A stretch of DNA of 64,000 nt, from contig NZ_JAAWWP010000005.1 in NCBI RefSeq assembly GCF_012273655.1, forward strand, positions 124,001-188,000, written 5' to 3'. Each line of letters starts with the position of its first letter. Position 1 is the stretch's first letter. The stretch comes from Streptomyces physcomitrii. GTDB lineage: Bacteria > Actinomycetota > Actinomycetes > Streptomycetales > Streptomycetaceae. Below, piece after piece: positions 43,601-51,526 of the stretch. A program made the position numbers and the translations under genes. The notes beneath the pieces are model-generated. The model searched no databases. It was not told the origin of the DNA and worked only from the letters and a program-made list of their open reading frames with translations.

Positions 43601-45791
43601 GACCCACGGCCCCGCCGCACTGGCCGCCGCCGACCTGCCCGGGCTCGTCCGCGCCGCCGCCGAGGAGGCCTACGACGAGGGCTATGCGCGCGGGGTCCAC
43701 GACCACGACGCGGCCCTGATCCTCGCCGCCCTGCTGCGGCTGCACGAGCAGGCGGGGGTGCTGCGCCACGAACCCGCCGCCCGCGCCCGCGCCCAGCTGC
43801 ACTGGGCGCACCGGACCACACCCGCCGCACGCGCGGACCTCACCCGCCGCGCCCGCTCGCTGGCCCGCGCCCGGGAGGCCTTCGGCCCCGGCCCGGCCCT
43901 CGACGCCTTCCGCGCCGAACTCACCGCGGCGATCCGCGCGGGGGAGGACGAGGGGGCCGCGGCCCCGGACGGCGGGGCGGGCGACGGTGCCGCGCGGGCC
44001 GCCGCGTACCTCTTCGAGGAGCTGACCGGCGGACCGGAGGGCTTCGTGCTCAGCGCCCGGGCCCGCACCCTCCTGGAGAAGTTCCGGCGCGGCCTCGGCA
44101 CCCCGGCCTACGAGGAGGACCTGGCCGCGCTCGACAGACTGACGGACCGTCACCAGCTGGTCGAGGCCTGGCTCTTTGCCTGGGTGCACAGCAGCGGCGA
44201 GGATCTCGACCCCGGCGACCTCGCCGAGGCGGTGGCCGCCGAACTCTGCCCGGAGCTGGTCCGGCACCCCGGCGAGGCCCCGCTCACCGAGACGGTGACC
44301 GGGCTGCGCGGCGCCCATCCCCGCGTCGACGAGGGCGCCTTGCCCCTGCGTCTCGACGAACTCCTGGCCCGGGTGGGCGAGTTCACGGCCCGCGAGGTCC
44401 CGGAGTACCGCGCCTATCAGCGCCGCCGCACCCAACTCGTGGCCAGGGAAAGGGAGAAGCTCCGCCTCGGCGAGTTCCGCCCGCGGGTGCTCTCCACCTT
44501 CGTCCGCGGCCGCCTGGTCGACGAGGTCTACCTCCCGCTGATCGGCGACGGCCTCGCCAAACAGCTCGGCACGGTGGACGGCAGCGGCGGCGCGGGCACC
44601 GGCGGCCTGCTGATGCTGGTCTCCCCGCCCGGCTACGGCAAGACCACCTTGCTGGAGTACGTCGCCGAACGCCTCGGCCTGGTTCTGGTGCGTATCAGCG
44701 GCCCCGCCCTCGGCGACGCGGTCACCTCCCTCGACCCGGCCGAGGCACCGGGCGCGGCGGCCCGCCAGGAGGTCGAGAAGATCAACTTCGCCCTGGCGGC
44801 GGGCAGCAACACCCTCCTGTACCTGGACGACATCCAGCACACCTCCCCGCGGTTCCTGGAGAAGTTCATCCCGCTGTGCGACGCCACCCGCCGCATCGAG
44901 GGCGTACGGGACGGGCAGCCGCGCACCTACGACCTGCGCGGCAAGCGGTTCGCGGTCTGCATGGCCGGCAATCCGTACACCGCCTCCGGGGCGCGCTTCC
45001 AGGTCCCCGACATGCTCGCCAACCGGGCCGACGTCTGGAACCTCGGCGAGGTCCTCACCGGCAAGGAGGAGGTCTTCGCCCGCAGCTTCGTGGAGAACGC
45101 CCTCACCGCCCACCCGGTCCTCGCCCCGCTCGCCGAACGCGACCGCCCGGAGCTGGACCGGCTGCTGCGACTGGCCTCGGGGAGCGCCGGTGACCCCGGC
45201 ACAAGCGCGGCCGACGGCCTCCCGGCGGACCCCGCCGCGGTGGACGCCCTCGCGGACGGGGCCGCGCTCTCGCTGCCGCCCGCCGAGGTGGAGCAGATCC
45301 TCGCCGTGCTGCGGCTGCTGCTGCGCGCCCGGGAGACGGTCCTCGCAGTCAACGGGGCCTATCTCGCCTCGGCCGTGCAGAGCGACCGGACCCGGAGCCG
45401 GCCGCCCTTCCGACTCCAGGGCTCGTACCGGAACATGAACCGGATCGCCCAGCGCATCCAGCCGGTGATGAACACCCGCGAACTCGACGCCCTCGTCGGC
45501 GACCACTACACCGCGGAGGCCCAGACCCTCACCACCGGCGCCGAGGCCAACCTGCTGCACCTGGCCGCCCTGCGCGGCACCCTCAGCCCCGAACAGGCGG
45601 CCCGCTGGGAGGAGTTGTGCGCCGCCTGGCGGGCGGGCGGCCGAGGCGGGGAGGGTGAACCGCTGGCCCGCGCGGTCGCCGCCCTGGACCGACTCGCCGA
45701 CCGCCTCGGGGCGATCGAGTCGGTCCTGGGCCGGGCGATGACCGGCGGCGACTCAAGGAGGGTGGAAACAGGGGGAGTTGACGGGTCCTGA
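40689..45791 (+). CDS. Giant AAA ATPase of the DUF3686 'DNA repair ATPase' family
   Basis: 1700 residues. The first 55 are Gly/Thr repeats of low complexity. A large DUF3686-like region (about 60-450) follows with repeated beta-rich blocks (DLVWVGTTGGLLTVKTRDDT, FPGGYVPATGAHKVFG). Long helical/coiled segments run from about 480 to 880. A C-terminal AAA domain has Walker A SPPGYGKTT near 1312-1320, Walker B LLYLDDIQ near 1375 and the sensor FAVCMAGNPYTASGARF. Bacterial relatives are annotated as DNA-repair ATPases, but I know of no solid demonstration. Genetic linkage to flotillin points instead to a membrane-scaffold-linked remodelling ATPase. Last gene of the module. Confidence 0.82.
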   Translation: MARGTEPATDTGRQADTGTRPGTDTEAGAGTGTGADAGTGAGTAAPPAPGAGPAPGEDTGAYEVLRARLDAEAAELARRAEELNERRTAEFGETRLALTGTGDLRTPENCAPADLVAVGGALLLGHHGARRGGGDAVPGDVFALYDRQLAPLPASAVPGLLDDPAFVREFAALHRYFRGTRLLRLVRTEGRLLAVFRTGEAAGDVRVLRWSLTAAGEASFLDAQGERDRLPAEPYDFTWQVPGREHHVPGRHPHIGVEDLVWVGTTGGLLTVKTRDDTTDQRAEYSEPVEEPLQSLADAEIAYARVGVLLLLRVRPYKERADRHLVFHTLTGEVLRLDGIGQSCRRLPEDQGIVFPGGYVPATGAHKVFGTGTGDLRFVRLVRSPYGEDVLYVFRDEERGRELLLPYNLIRKQLATPLECHGHALFDDGTLVTSRAAGEEGARVHPVQLWRTPFVADTFAAARPAGSGPLARIGNADLVSGIADCLSLTRAVAESSGTASGYEALAADCTAAADRHHWLAEPELGALAEPLERLRVTAGQVLAEFATVRELTRQAAEELAGTEREITAVVRRLRGESPREATAWVDGLTALRRARGRLLTLKDLRYADRARIAALDARTEEDLAGFGRRATASLARADAFASAHAELAALDGEIAAAATVAATEPLATRLDALTAGLQTVTEVLASLGTSDATVRTAVLERLAEVSAGVNRGRAALDARRRALGSTEQRAEFAAEFALLGQSVTAALATAHTPEDCERQLAGMLLHVENLESRFTSSADFLTELDAKRTEIHEAFSARKQSLADARARHAARLAQSAARVLETVGRRASALKGPEEVATWFVSDPMAAKVRRTAAELRELGEQARAQELDGQLESARRAALRAVRDRGDLGAAGGAQVRLGRHLFAVNSQPLDLTLVPREEGLVLSLTGTDWTAPVTDPDFLATRHLWDRPLPSESPAVYRAEYLAVRLFETHGPAALAAADLPGLVRAAAEEAYDEGYARGVHDHDAALILAALLRLHEQAGVLRHEPAARARAQLHWAHRTTPAARADLTRRARSLARAREAFGPGPALDAFRAELTAAIRAGEDEGAAAPDGGAGDGAARAAAYLFEELTGGPEGFVLSARARTLLEKFRRGLGTPAYEEDLAALDRLTDRHQLVEAWLFAWVHSSGEDLDPGDLAEAVAAELCPELVRHPGEAPLTETVTGLRGAHPRVDEGALPLRLDELLARVGEFTAREVPEYRAYQRRRTQLVAREREKLRLGEFRPRVLSTFVRGRLVDEVYLPLIGDGLAKQLGTVDGSGGAGTGGLLMLVSPPGYGKTTLLEYVAERLGLVLVRISGPALGDAVTSLDPAEAPGAAARQEVEKINFALAAGSNTLLYLDDIQHTSPRFLEKFIPLCDATRRIEGVRDGQPRTYDLRGKRFAVCMAGNPYTASGARFQVPDMLANRADVWNLGEVLTGKEEVFARSFVENALTAHPVLAPLAERDRPELDRLLRLASGSAGDPGTSAADGLPADPAAVDALADGAALSLPPAEVEQILAVLRLLLRARETVLAVNGAYLASAVQSDRTRSRPPFRLQGSYRNMNRIAQRIQPVMNTRELDALVGDHYTAEAQTLTTGAEANLLHLAALRGTLSPEQAARWEELCAAWRAGGRGGEGEPLARAVAALDRLADRLGAIESVLGRAMTGGDSRRVETGGVDGS

Positions 45792-45813
45792 GGCCGTACC
45801 GGAGGCGAGCGGC

Positions 45814-46323
45814 TCAAGCGGGCGGCGCCGGGGACCAGACGCCCATCCACTGCTCGGCGCCCCACTCCTCGAACCGCCGGACCTCGGTGAAGCCGAGCCT
45901 CGCCGCGAGGCGCATCGACCGGGCGTTGGCGCTCTGGGTGCAGAGCACCACCGGCTCACCGGGACGCGTCTCGGCGAACCAGCCGAGCACCGCCGCGCAG
46001 GCCTCGGCGGCGAACCCGTACCCCCATGCCTCCGGCAGGAGCAGATAGCCGAGTTCGGCCTCCCCGGCGTCCGGACGGACCCGGCTGCGGTGCTCCGCGT
46101 CGCGCCGGCCCAGTTCGACGGTCCCGATCATCGCCCCCTCATGCTCGACCACGAAGAGCCCGGGGCGTCTCCCGGGCGTCTCGGGCAGCGCGCGCTCGCA
46201 CTCCGCGCGGGTGCGGTGGCCGCCCGTGTAGGCGCCCACCTCGGGCGAGCTGAACAGTGCGACGAACGCCGCGCGGTCCCGGGCCTCGGGTGCCCGGAGC
46301 ACCAGCCGCCCGGTCCTGATCAC
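45814..46323 (-). CDS. GNAT-family N-acetyltransferase (RimJ/RimL-like)
   Basis: 169 residues. The pattern IRTGRLVLRAPEARDRAAF, then GYLLLPEAWGYGFAAEA (acetyl-CoA loop) and NARSMRLAARLGF, is that of RimJ/RimL-type acetyltransferases, acting on protein N-termini or small amines. GTG 46323 is preferred because AGGGAGG precedes it by 5 bp; ATG 46338, overlapping the LacI stop (ATGA), is the alternative. It is downstream of and coupled to the LacI-family gene. Confidence 0.85.
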   Translation of the reverse strand: MIRTGRLVLRAPEARDRAAFVALFSSPEVGAYTGGHRTRAECERALPETPGRRPGLFVVEHEGAMIGTVELGRRDAEHRSRVRPDAGEAELGYLLLPEAWGYGFAAEACAAVLGWFAETRPGEPVVLCTQSANARSMRLAARLGFTEVRRFEEWGAEQWMGVWSPAPPA

Positions 46324-46334
46324 CGGTGCCTCCC

Positions 46335-47381
46335 TCATCGGGCCGGCACCGCTTCCCCGGCCCGCACCGGACCCGTAGACCGCCGCACCACCAGGGACAG
46401 GGGCAGCAGTACGGACTCGGCCGTCTCGTCCGCCGGGACGGGTGCGCTGAGGCGGGAGAGCAGGAGGCGGGCCGCCTGGGCGCCGCAGTCGTACTGGGGG
46501 ACCCGGACCGTGGTCAGGGACGGGGTGAGCCTGTCCACGAAGGGCATGTCGTTGAAGCCGACGACGCTGAGGTCCTCGGGGCAGCGCAGCCCCCGGGCGG
46601 CCAAGGTCTCGAAGCAGCCGAGGGCCAGCAGGTCGTTCGCGGCCAGCAGGGCGGTGAACCCCGGTGCGGAGTCGAGGAGTTCGGCGGTGCAGCGGGCGCC
46701 CTCCTCGGTGCGGTAGGAGGCCGCGAGGGCGACCGGGCAGCCCGCCGCGTCGAGGCCGAGCGCCGCGGTCTCCCGGCGGAAGGCGTCGAGCCGGGCGGCT
46801 CCGGTGGGCGTGCCGGCGGGCCCCGCGAGGTGGGCGATGCGCCGGTGGCCGAGCGCGTGCAGATGGGCCACCGCCTGCCGGATGCCGTCCGTGTCGTCGC
46901 CCGCGACACCGGGGACGCACAGCACCGGCTCGACGCGGTTGACCAGGACCACCGGCACCCCGGCCGCGACCAGGGCGAGCACGACGGGGTCCGCACGCCG
47001 GGCCGAGGCCAGGATCAGCCCGTCGACCTGGCGGGCCCGCAGGCTCGCGACCTGGCGGCGCTCCCGTTCCGGGTCGTCGTCGGTGTTGGCGATCAGGACG
47101 TTGAAACCGGCCTCGGCGGCGACGTCCTCGATGCCCCGGAGGATCGGCGGGAACAGCGGGTTGGCGATGTCGGGGACCAGGGCGCCCAGCGACTGCGTAC
47201 GGCTCGTCTTCAGGCTGCGGGCAAGGGAGTTGGGCACATAGCCGAGCTGCTCGGCGGCGTGCCGCACCCGGCGCGCGGTCGCCTCGTTCACCAGGTGCTC
47301 CATGTCCGGGTTCATGGCCCGCGAGGCCGTACCCGGGTGCACCCCGGCCATCCGGGCGATGTCGCGCAGGGTCGCGCCCAC
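46335..47381 (-). CDS. LacI-family transcriptional regulator
   Basis: 348 residues. The N-terminal LacI helix-turn-helix (LRDIARMAGVHPGTASRAMN) and hinge helix (SLARSLKTSRT) precede a periplasmic-binding-like sensor domain (LGALVPDIANPLFPPILRGI, VVLVNRVE, AANDLLALGC). GTG 47381 has AAGGAG 7 bp upstream. The effector is unknown; no sugar-use genes are adjacent, so it may act on the GNAT gene, itself or distant targets. The gap 47382-47695 upstream holds no gene. Confidence 0.9.
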   Translation of the reverse strand: MGATLRDIARMAGVHPGTASRAMNPDMEHLVNEATARRVRHAAEQLGYVPNSLARSLKTSRTQSLGALVPDIANPLFPPILRGIEDVAAEAGFNVLIANTDDDPERERRQVASLRARQVDGLILASARRADPVVLALVAAGVPVVLVNRVEPVLCVPGVAGDDTDGIRQAVAHLHALGHRRIAHLAGPAGTPTGAARLDAFRRETAALGLDAAGCPVALAASYRTEEGARCTAELLDSAPGFTALLAANDLLALGCFETLAARGLRCPEDLSVVGFNDMPFVDRLTPSLTTVRVPQYDCGAQAARLLLSRLSAPVPADETAESVLLPLSLVVRRSTGPVRAGEAVPAR

Positions 47382-47685
47382 AACTGTTCTCCTTGCCGTC
47401 GAGGGTCCAGGACGTCAGAACCTCGGGGCACCCATTGCCGCAACGTTTCGTCACCGCACGGCGACTCTCGGTCCCGTCCATATGCCGGACCAGCATGGCC
47501 GGTGCGGCGGTACCCGCGGGCGGCTGAGCGCCGGGCCTGGCCGGGAGCTTTCGCGTGCTGGCTCGAATACCGCGCTTGTACTCCGGTTTCCGCCGGTTTC
47601 CGCGGCGCGGGGCGGGTGGCCCGCGCGGGCCACCGCGGCCGGGAGCGACCTGAGGCGCCAGGTCCGCCGCTTGCGCCCCCGCCCA

Positions 47686-47691
47686 TACTGT
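47686..47691 (+). promoter_or_regulatory. Candidate -10 box (leaderless start at ATG 47696)
   Basis: TACTGT ends 4 bp before ATG 47696 and no ribosome-binding site lies between. Transcription would begin at or near that ATG, giving a leaderless message that opens with the 8-codon frame described next. Confidence 0.35.
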
Positions 47692-47695
47692 CCCC

Positions 47696-47738
47696 ATGAC
47701 CAGCCAGGACCCGCCCTCATGACCAGCCAGGACCCGCC
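47696..47738 (+). repeat. Duplicated gene start: 8-codon frame coupled to the next gene
   Basis: The first 20 bp of the downstream gene (ATGACCAGCCAGGACCCGCC) occur twice with a 23-bp period, at 47696 and 47719. Because 23 is not a multiple of three, the first copy reads MTSQDPPS and stops at a TGA overlapping the second ATG (ATGA at 47719-47722). The result is a short upstream frame that re-initiates on the main gene. Confidence 0.7.
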
Positions 47739-48393
47739 TTCCCCGGAGGAGCGGTCCCGGGACGAGGGGTCCCGGGACGAGCGGTCCCAGGTCGAGCCGT
47801 CCCCGGAGTCCTCCTCCCGGGACCGGCGATCCGGGGATCCTCGATCCCAGGACCCCGCACCCCAGGACCCGCTGTCCCAGGACTCGCGATCCCGGTCTCG
47901 GCAGTCCCCGGACTCACCGTCCCGGGACCCGCGGTCCCAGGATCGGCAGCCCGAGGACCCGCCGTCCCCCGACTCACCACCCCAGGACCCGGCATCCCAG
48001 GACTCGCCACCCCAGGACCCGGCGTCCCAGGACTCACCGTCCCGGGCCCCGGTGCCTCCCGCCCCGCACTCCCCCGCCCCCAACACCCCACTGGCCACCG
48101 GCATCCCCCTGGGCCTGGCCTGCGGAGTGGCCCTCGGACTGACGCTCGGGCGGCTCGTCTTCGACGACACCATGCTCGGCCTCGGCCTCGGCATGGTGAT
48201 CGGCCTGCTCTTCGGCGTCGCCCACGGCCAGTCCCGGCAGAACACCCGGGACACCGAGCACCTCCCGAACGCCCAGGGAACCCCGAACGCCCAGGACACC
48301 CGGCACACCCAGGACACCGCCACCCCGCACCAACGGCCCGGCGAGCACGACTCCCACCCCGGCGCGGAACCGCCTTCCGGCCGACCGGACTGA
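47719..48393 (+). CDS. Membrane protein with disordered Ser/Asp/Pro-rich flanks
   Basis: 224 residues. The N-terminal half is a run of imperfect SQDPxSxDP-type repeats encoded by repeated CCCAGGACCC-like segments. Residues about 122-172 form two Gly-rich hydrophobic helices (GIPLGLACGVALGLTLG and MLGLGLGMVIGLLFGVAHG). The hydrophilic tail has Asn-Ala-Gln and Asp-Thr repeats. No family is recognised. The glycine-zipper-like helices could oligomerise. The gene start is a duplicated segment (see the preceding entry). Confidence 0.6.
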   Translation: MTSQDPPSPEERSRDEGSRDERSQVEPSPESSSRDRRSGDPRSQDPAPQDPLSQDSRSRSRQSPDSPSRDPRSQDRQPEDPPSPDSPPQDPASQDSPPQDPASQDSPSRAPVPPAPHSPAPNTPLATGIPLGLACGVALGLTLGRLVFDDTMLGLGLGMVIGLLFGVAHGQSRQNTRDTEHLPNAQGTPNAQDTRHTQDTATPHQRPGEHDSHPGAEPPSGRPD

Positions 48394-48579
48394 GCCCACC
48401 CGGCCGACCCCGCTGAGCCGCCCGGACCCCAGGACCGAGCCCACCAGGCGAGACCGGCCGCCCCAGCCCCGACTGCCCCGGCCCCCGCCCCGGCGCGCCG
48501 CTCCCCCGCCGCCGCCCGGGCCGGAGGGACGATGGCAGGCCCTGCCCCGTTCGCGGGGCGCCCCTGCCCAGGAGCCCAA

Positions 48580-49944
48580 GTGACCACCGAGATCTGCCTG
48601 TTCACCGCGGACCTGCGGCTGCACGACAACCCGGTCCTGCACGCGGCCGTGCGCGGCGCCGACTCCGTCGTCCCCCTCTTCGTCTACGACCGCGGGGTGC
48701 GCGACGCCGGTTTCGCCGCCCCGAACCGGCGGGCCTTCCTCGCGGACTGCCTGGCCGACCTGGACGCCGGGCTGCGCGCCCGCGGCGGGCGCCTGGTGGT
48801 GCGCGAGGGCGAGGTGGTGCGCGAGGTGTGCACCCTGGCCCGGCGCACCGGCGCGCGCGCCGTGCACGTGGCGGCGGGCAGCAGCGGCTACGCCCAGCGC
48901 CGCGAGGAGCGGCTGCGTGCAGCCCTGGCGGAACAGGACCGCCTGCTGCACGTCCACGAGGCGGTGACCACCGTGCTGCCGCCGGGCGAGGTCCTCCCCC
49001 AGGGCAAGGACCACTTCGCCGTCTTCACCCCGTACTTCCGGCGCTGGACGGCGACCGCGCCGCGCGAGACCGTGCCGCTGCCGCGCTCCGTGCACGTACC
49101 GGACAGCGCCGTCTCGCACCGCCTCGAAGACCGCGCGGACGTGTCCGGCACCTCCCCGGGCCTCGCCAAGGGCGGCGAGAAGGAGGCGCGGCGCAGGCTC
49201 ACCCGCTGGCTCGGCGAGCCGCTCGACGGCTACGCCGAGCACGCCGACGAACTGGACGGCGCCCCCACCTCCCGCCTCTCCCCGCACCTGCACTTCGGCA
49301 CCCTCTCCCCGATCGAAGTGGCCGCGCGCGCACGGGAGTCGGGCTCGCCGGGCGCGGAGCCCTTCGTACGGCAGGTGGCCTGGCGGGACTTCAACCACCA
49401 GGTGCTCGCCGCCCGGCCGGCCGCCGCGCACGAGGACTACCGGCCGCGTCAGGACCACTGGCGCCGGGCGGAGGAGGAGGCCGAGGCCTGGCGGGCGGGC
49501 CGTACCGGCTTCCCGGTGGTCGACGCGGCGATGCGGCAGCTGCGGCACGAGGGCTGGATGCCGGGCCGCGCCCGTCTGCTGGTCGCGAGCTTCTTCAGCA
49601 AGACGCTCTATCTCGACTGGCGACTCGGCGCCCGGCACTTCCTGGACCTCCTGGTGGACGGCGACGTGGCCAACAACCAGCTCAACTGGCAGTGGGCGGC
49701 CGGCACCGGCACCGACACCCGCCCGGGCCGCGTCCTCAACCCGCTGACCCAGTCCAAGCGCTTCGACCCGGACGGCTCCTATGTACGGCGCTGGGTGCCC
49801 GAACTCGGCGGTCTGCGGCGGCCCGCGGTGCACGAGCCCTGGCGGCTGAGCGGCGCCGAGCGCTCCCGCCTGGACTACCCGGAGCCGCTGGTCGACCTCT
49901 CCGAGGGGCTGGCCCGCTTCCGCCGCGCCCGCGGCCTGGAGTGA
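48580..49944 (+). CDS. phr: Deoxyribodipyrimidine photolyase (cryptochrome/photolyase family)
   Basis: 454-residue flavoprotein that splits UV-induced pyrimidine dimers with blue light. An N-terminal antenna-binding Rossmann domain (ICLFTADLRLHDNPVLHAAV) is followed by the FAD-binding helical domain: TSRLSPHLHFGTLSP, WRDFNHQVLA, GFPVVDAAMRQLRHEGWM, and NNQLNWQWAAGTGTDTRP. The last block has the Asn near FAD and the Trp-rich core expected of CPD photolyases. GTG 48580 has GGAG 5 bp before it. Confidence 0.93.
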   Translation: MTTEICLFTADLRLHDNPVLHAAVRGADSVVPLFVYDRGVRDAGFAAPNRRAFLADCLADLDAGLRARGGRLVVREGEVVREVCTLARRTGARAVHVAAGSSGYAQRREERLRAALAEQDRLLHVHEAVTTVLPPGEVLPQGKDHFAVFTPYFRRWTATAPRETVPLPRSVHVPDSAVSHRLEDRADVSGTSPGLAKGGEKEARRRLTRWLGEPLDGYAEHADELDGAPTSRLSPHLHFGTLSPIEVAARARESGSPGAEPFVRQVAWRDFNHQVLAARPAAAHEDYRPRQDHWRRAEEEAEAWRAGRTGFPVVDAAMRQLRHEGWMPGRARLLVASFFSKTLYLDWRLGARHFLDLLVDGDVANNQLNWQWAAGTGTDTRPGRVLNPLTQSKRFDPDGSYVRRWVPELGGLRRPAVHEPWRLSGAERSRLDYPEPLVDLSEGLARFRRARGLE

Positions 49945-50099
49945 CGCGCGGCCCGGTGGCACCGCCGCCGCGCCCCGCCATTCGCGTTACTTGTCGTGTC
50001 GTCGCCCGAATTGGCCGTGACCGAGCGTGAGGGTCCGCGTTGTAGGGGGAGTACGCCCGCGCAGTGCGGCGTAAACATCGAAGGTCAAAGGAGTACGTG

Positions 50100-50369
50100 A
50101 TGTCTCGCATCGCGAAGACGGCCGCGGTCGCGCTCGGCACGGGCGCGGTCATGCTCTCGGGCGCTGGTCTGGCGATGGCCGACGCGGGCGCCGAGGGCGT
50201 GGCCAAGCACTCCCCGGGTGTCCTCTCGGGCAACGTCGTCCAGATCCCGGTGAACATCCCGGTCAACGTCTGCGGCAACACCATCAACGTCATCGGCGCC
50301 CTGAACCCGGCCGTCGGCAACACCTGCGCCAACCTCGGCCACGAGAAGAAGCACGGCTACGGCGACTGA
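50100..50369 (+). CDS. Short chaplin (surface amyloid protein)
   Basis: 89 residues. A signal peptide (about 1-28, cleavage after AMA) precedes one chaplin domain (HSPGVLSGNVVQIPVNIPVN then CGNTINVIGALNPAVGNTC). The two cysteines are those that form the intramolecular disulfide in short chaplins. A charged tail LGHEKKHGYGD is unlike most short chaplins. Secreted chaplins self-assemble into a hydrophobic film on aerial hyphae and spores. ATG 50100 has AAAGGAG 6-7 bp upstream. Convergent with melC2, with a terminator between. Confidence 0.93.
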   Translation: MSRIAKTAAVALGTGAVMLSGAGLAMADAGAEGVAKHSPGVLSGNVVQIPVNIPVNVCGNTINVIGALNPAVGNTCANLGHEKKHGYGD

Positions 50370-50399
50370 CCGGCCCCCGCCCGCTTCACCGGCAGCACC

Positions 50400-50443
50400 G
50401 AAGCCCCCGTACCGCACGCACGAACGCGCGGTACGGGGGCTTC
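50400..50443. terminator. Strong hairpin between chaplin and melC2
   Basis: A perfect 16-bp stem (GAAGCCCCCGTACCGC and its complement) with a 12-nt loop lies between two convergent genes. It can terminate transcription from either side. Confidence 0.85.
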
Positions 50444-50514
50444 GCCGTGCCCGGCCCCGCTCCGGGCGGAAGGCGGGAGCGGGGCCGGGCACGGGGACGG
50501 AGGAGGCGGCGGCG

Positions 50515-51378
50515 CTACGCGTACCGGTAGACCCGGTCGTGGCGTTCCATGTCCGCCGGGGTGACGTCCCAGGGCGGCATCTTCTGGTGGGCGGTCAGGA
50601 CCCGGCCCTCCTGGAGGTCGGCGGGGCCGAGCGGCTGGGCGGGCAGATAGCGGCCGCCGGGGTGGGCCTGCTGCCAGCGGGACCAGAGCAGGTCGATGAA
50701 GCTGTGGTGCAGCCAGAACACCGGGTCGTTGACGGAGGCGCCGCCGAGCATGTGCCCGCCGACCCAGCGGTGCACCCGGTTGTGGTTGCGCAGCGCGTTG
50801 CTGCCGAAACCTTCCGTCCAGCCCTCCAGCTTGTTGCGGAAGCCGCCGGGCGAGGTGGAGTCCCAGGGCTCGACGTCGTACGTGCCGTCGCGCAGGGCGG
50901 CGTCGACATCGCGGGCGGTGGGCAGGGCGACCGGGTCGCGCGGGTGCCCGAACTCACGGGTGAGGAACTCCCCGTCGGTCACGCTGTGCCGGATCCGCCA
51001 GCCGTTGCGGTAGGCGAAGGGGCCGGTGGTGACCTGCCGGTCGCCGCTGCGGCCGTTGCCGCCGAGCAGTTCCTCCGTCCACAGCGGGGAGCGGGCGGAG
51101 CGGTCGGCGGTCCAGTCCCAGTAGGGCACGCTCACCGCGGGGTCCGCGCGCCGCAGGGCCTCCTCGAATTCGAGCAGGAAGCGCCGGTGCCAGGGGAAGA
51201 AGGTCGGCGTCATATGGGCGAGGCGCAGTCCCTCGTCCCCGTCGGCGTTGTACTGGGCGATGTGCCGGGCGACGAACTCGTCGTACTGTCCACTGCGTTT
51301 GACCTTGAGCACCGCGGCGACGAAGCGCCGCTTCTCGGCGCGGCTGAGGTGCCGCTGGTTCTTGCGGACGTAGACCAT
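50515..51378 (-). CDS. melC2: Tyrosinase MelC2 (melanin biosynthesis)
   Basis: 287-residue type-3 copper enzyme oxidising tyrosine to dopaquinone for melanin. CuA ligands are His39, His55 and His64 (ARHIAQYN, LAHMTPTFFPWHRRFLLEFE). CuB ligands lie in HNRVHRWVGGHML and DPVFWLHHSFIDLLWSRW. PYWDWT is also present. No signal peptide: it is exported with its MelC1 chaperone, whose gene lies 148 bp upstream on the same strand. ATG 51378 starts MVYVRKNQRHL, typical of the family. Confidence 0.95.
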   Translation of the reverse strand: MVYVRKNQRHLSRAEKRRFVAAVLKVKRSGQYDEFVARHIAQYNADGDEGLRLAHMTPTFFPWHRRFLLEFEEALRRADPAVSVPYWDWTADRSARSPLWTEELLGGNGRSGDRQVTTGPFAYRNGWRIRHSVTDGEFLTREFGHPRDPVALPTARDVDAALRDGTYDVEPWDSTSPGGFRNKLEGWTEGFGSNALRNHNRVHRWVGGHMLGGASVNDPVFWLHHSFIDLLWSRWQQAHPGGRYLPAQPLGPADLQEGRVLTAHQKMPPWDVTPADMERHDRVYRYA

Positions 51379-51526
51379 GGGTGTCCCTTCGGGCGGCGGG
51401 CAGGGCTGGGCGGTGACGGGCGGGAGAGCCGGACCGGCGTGCGTGCCGGGGCGTACGCGCGGGCACGCGCATGCTTCGCGCGCGGGCACCCGGGTCGTAC
51501 GTGCCGGGGCGCGCGGGTCCGGTGGT

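Noticed and set aside
40689..45791. DUF3686 ATPase as part of an antiphage system.
   Set aside because: It lies outside the tRNA-bounded island among ordinary chromosomal genes, and no effector domain is visible; kept as a flotillin-linked module instead.
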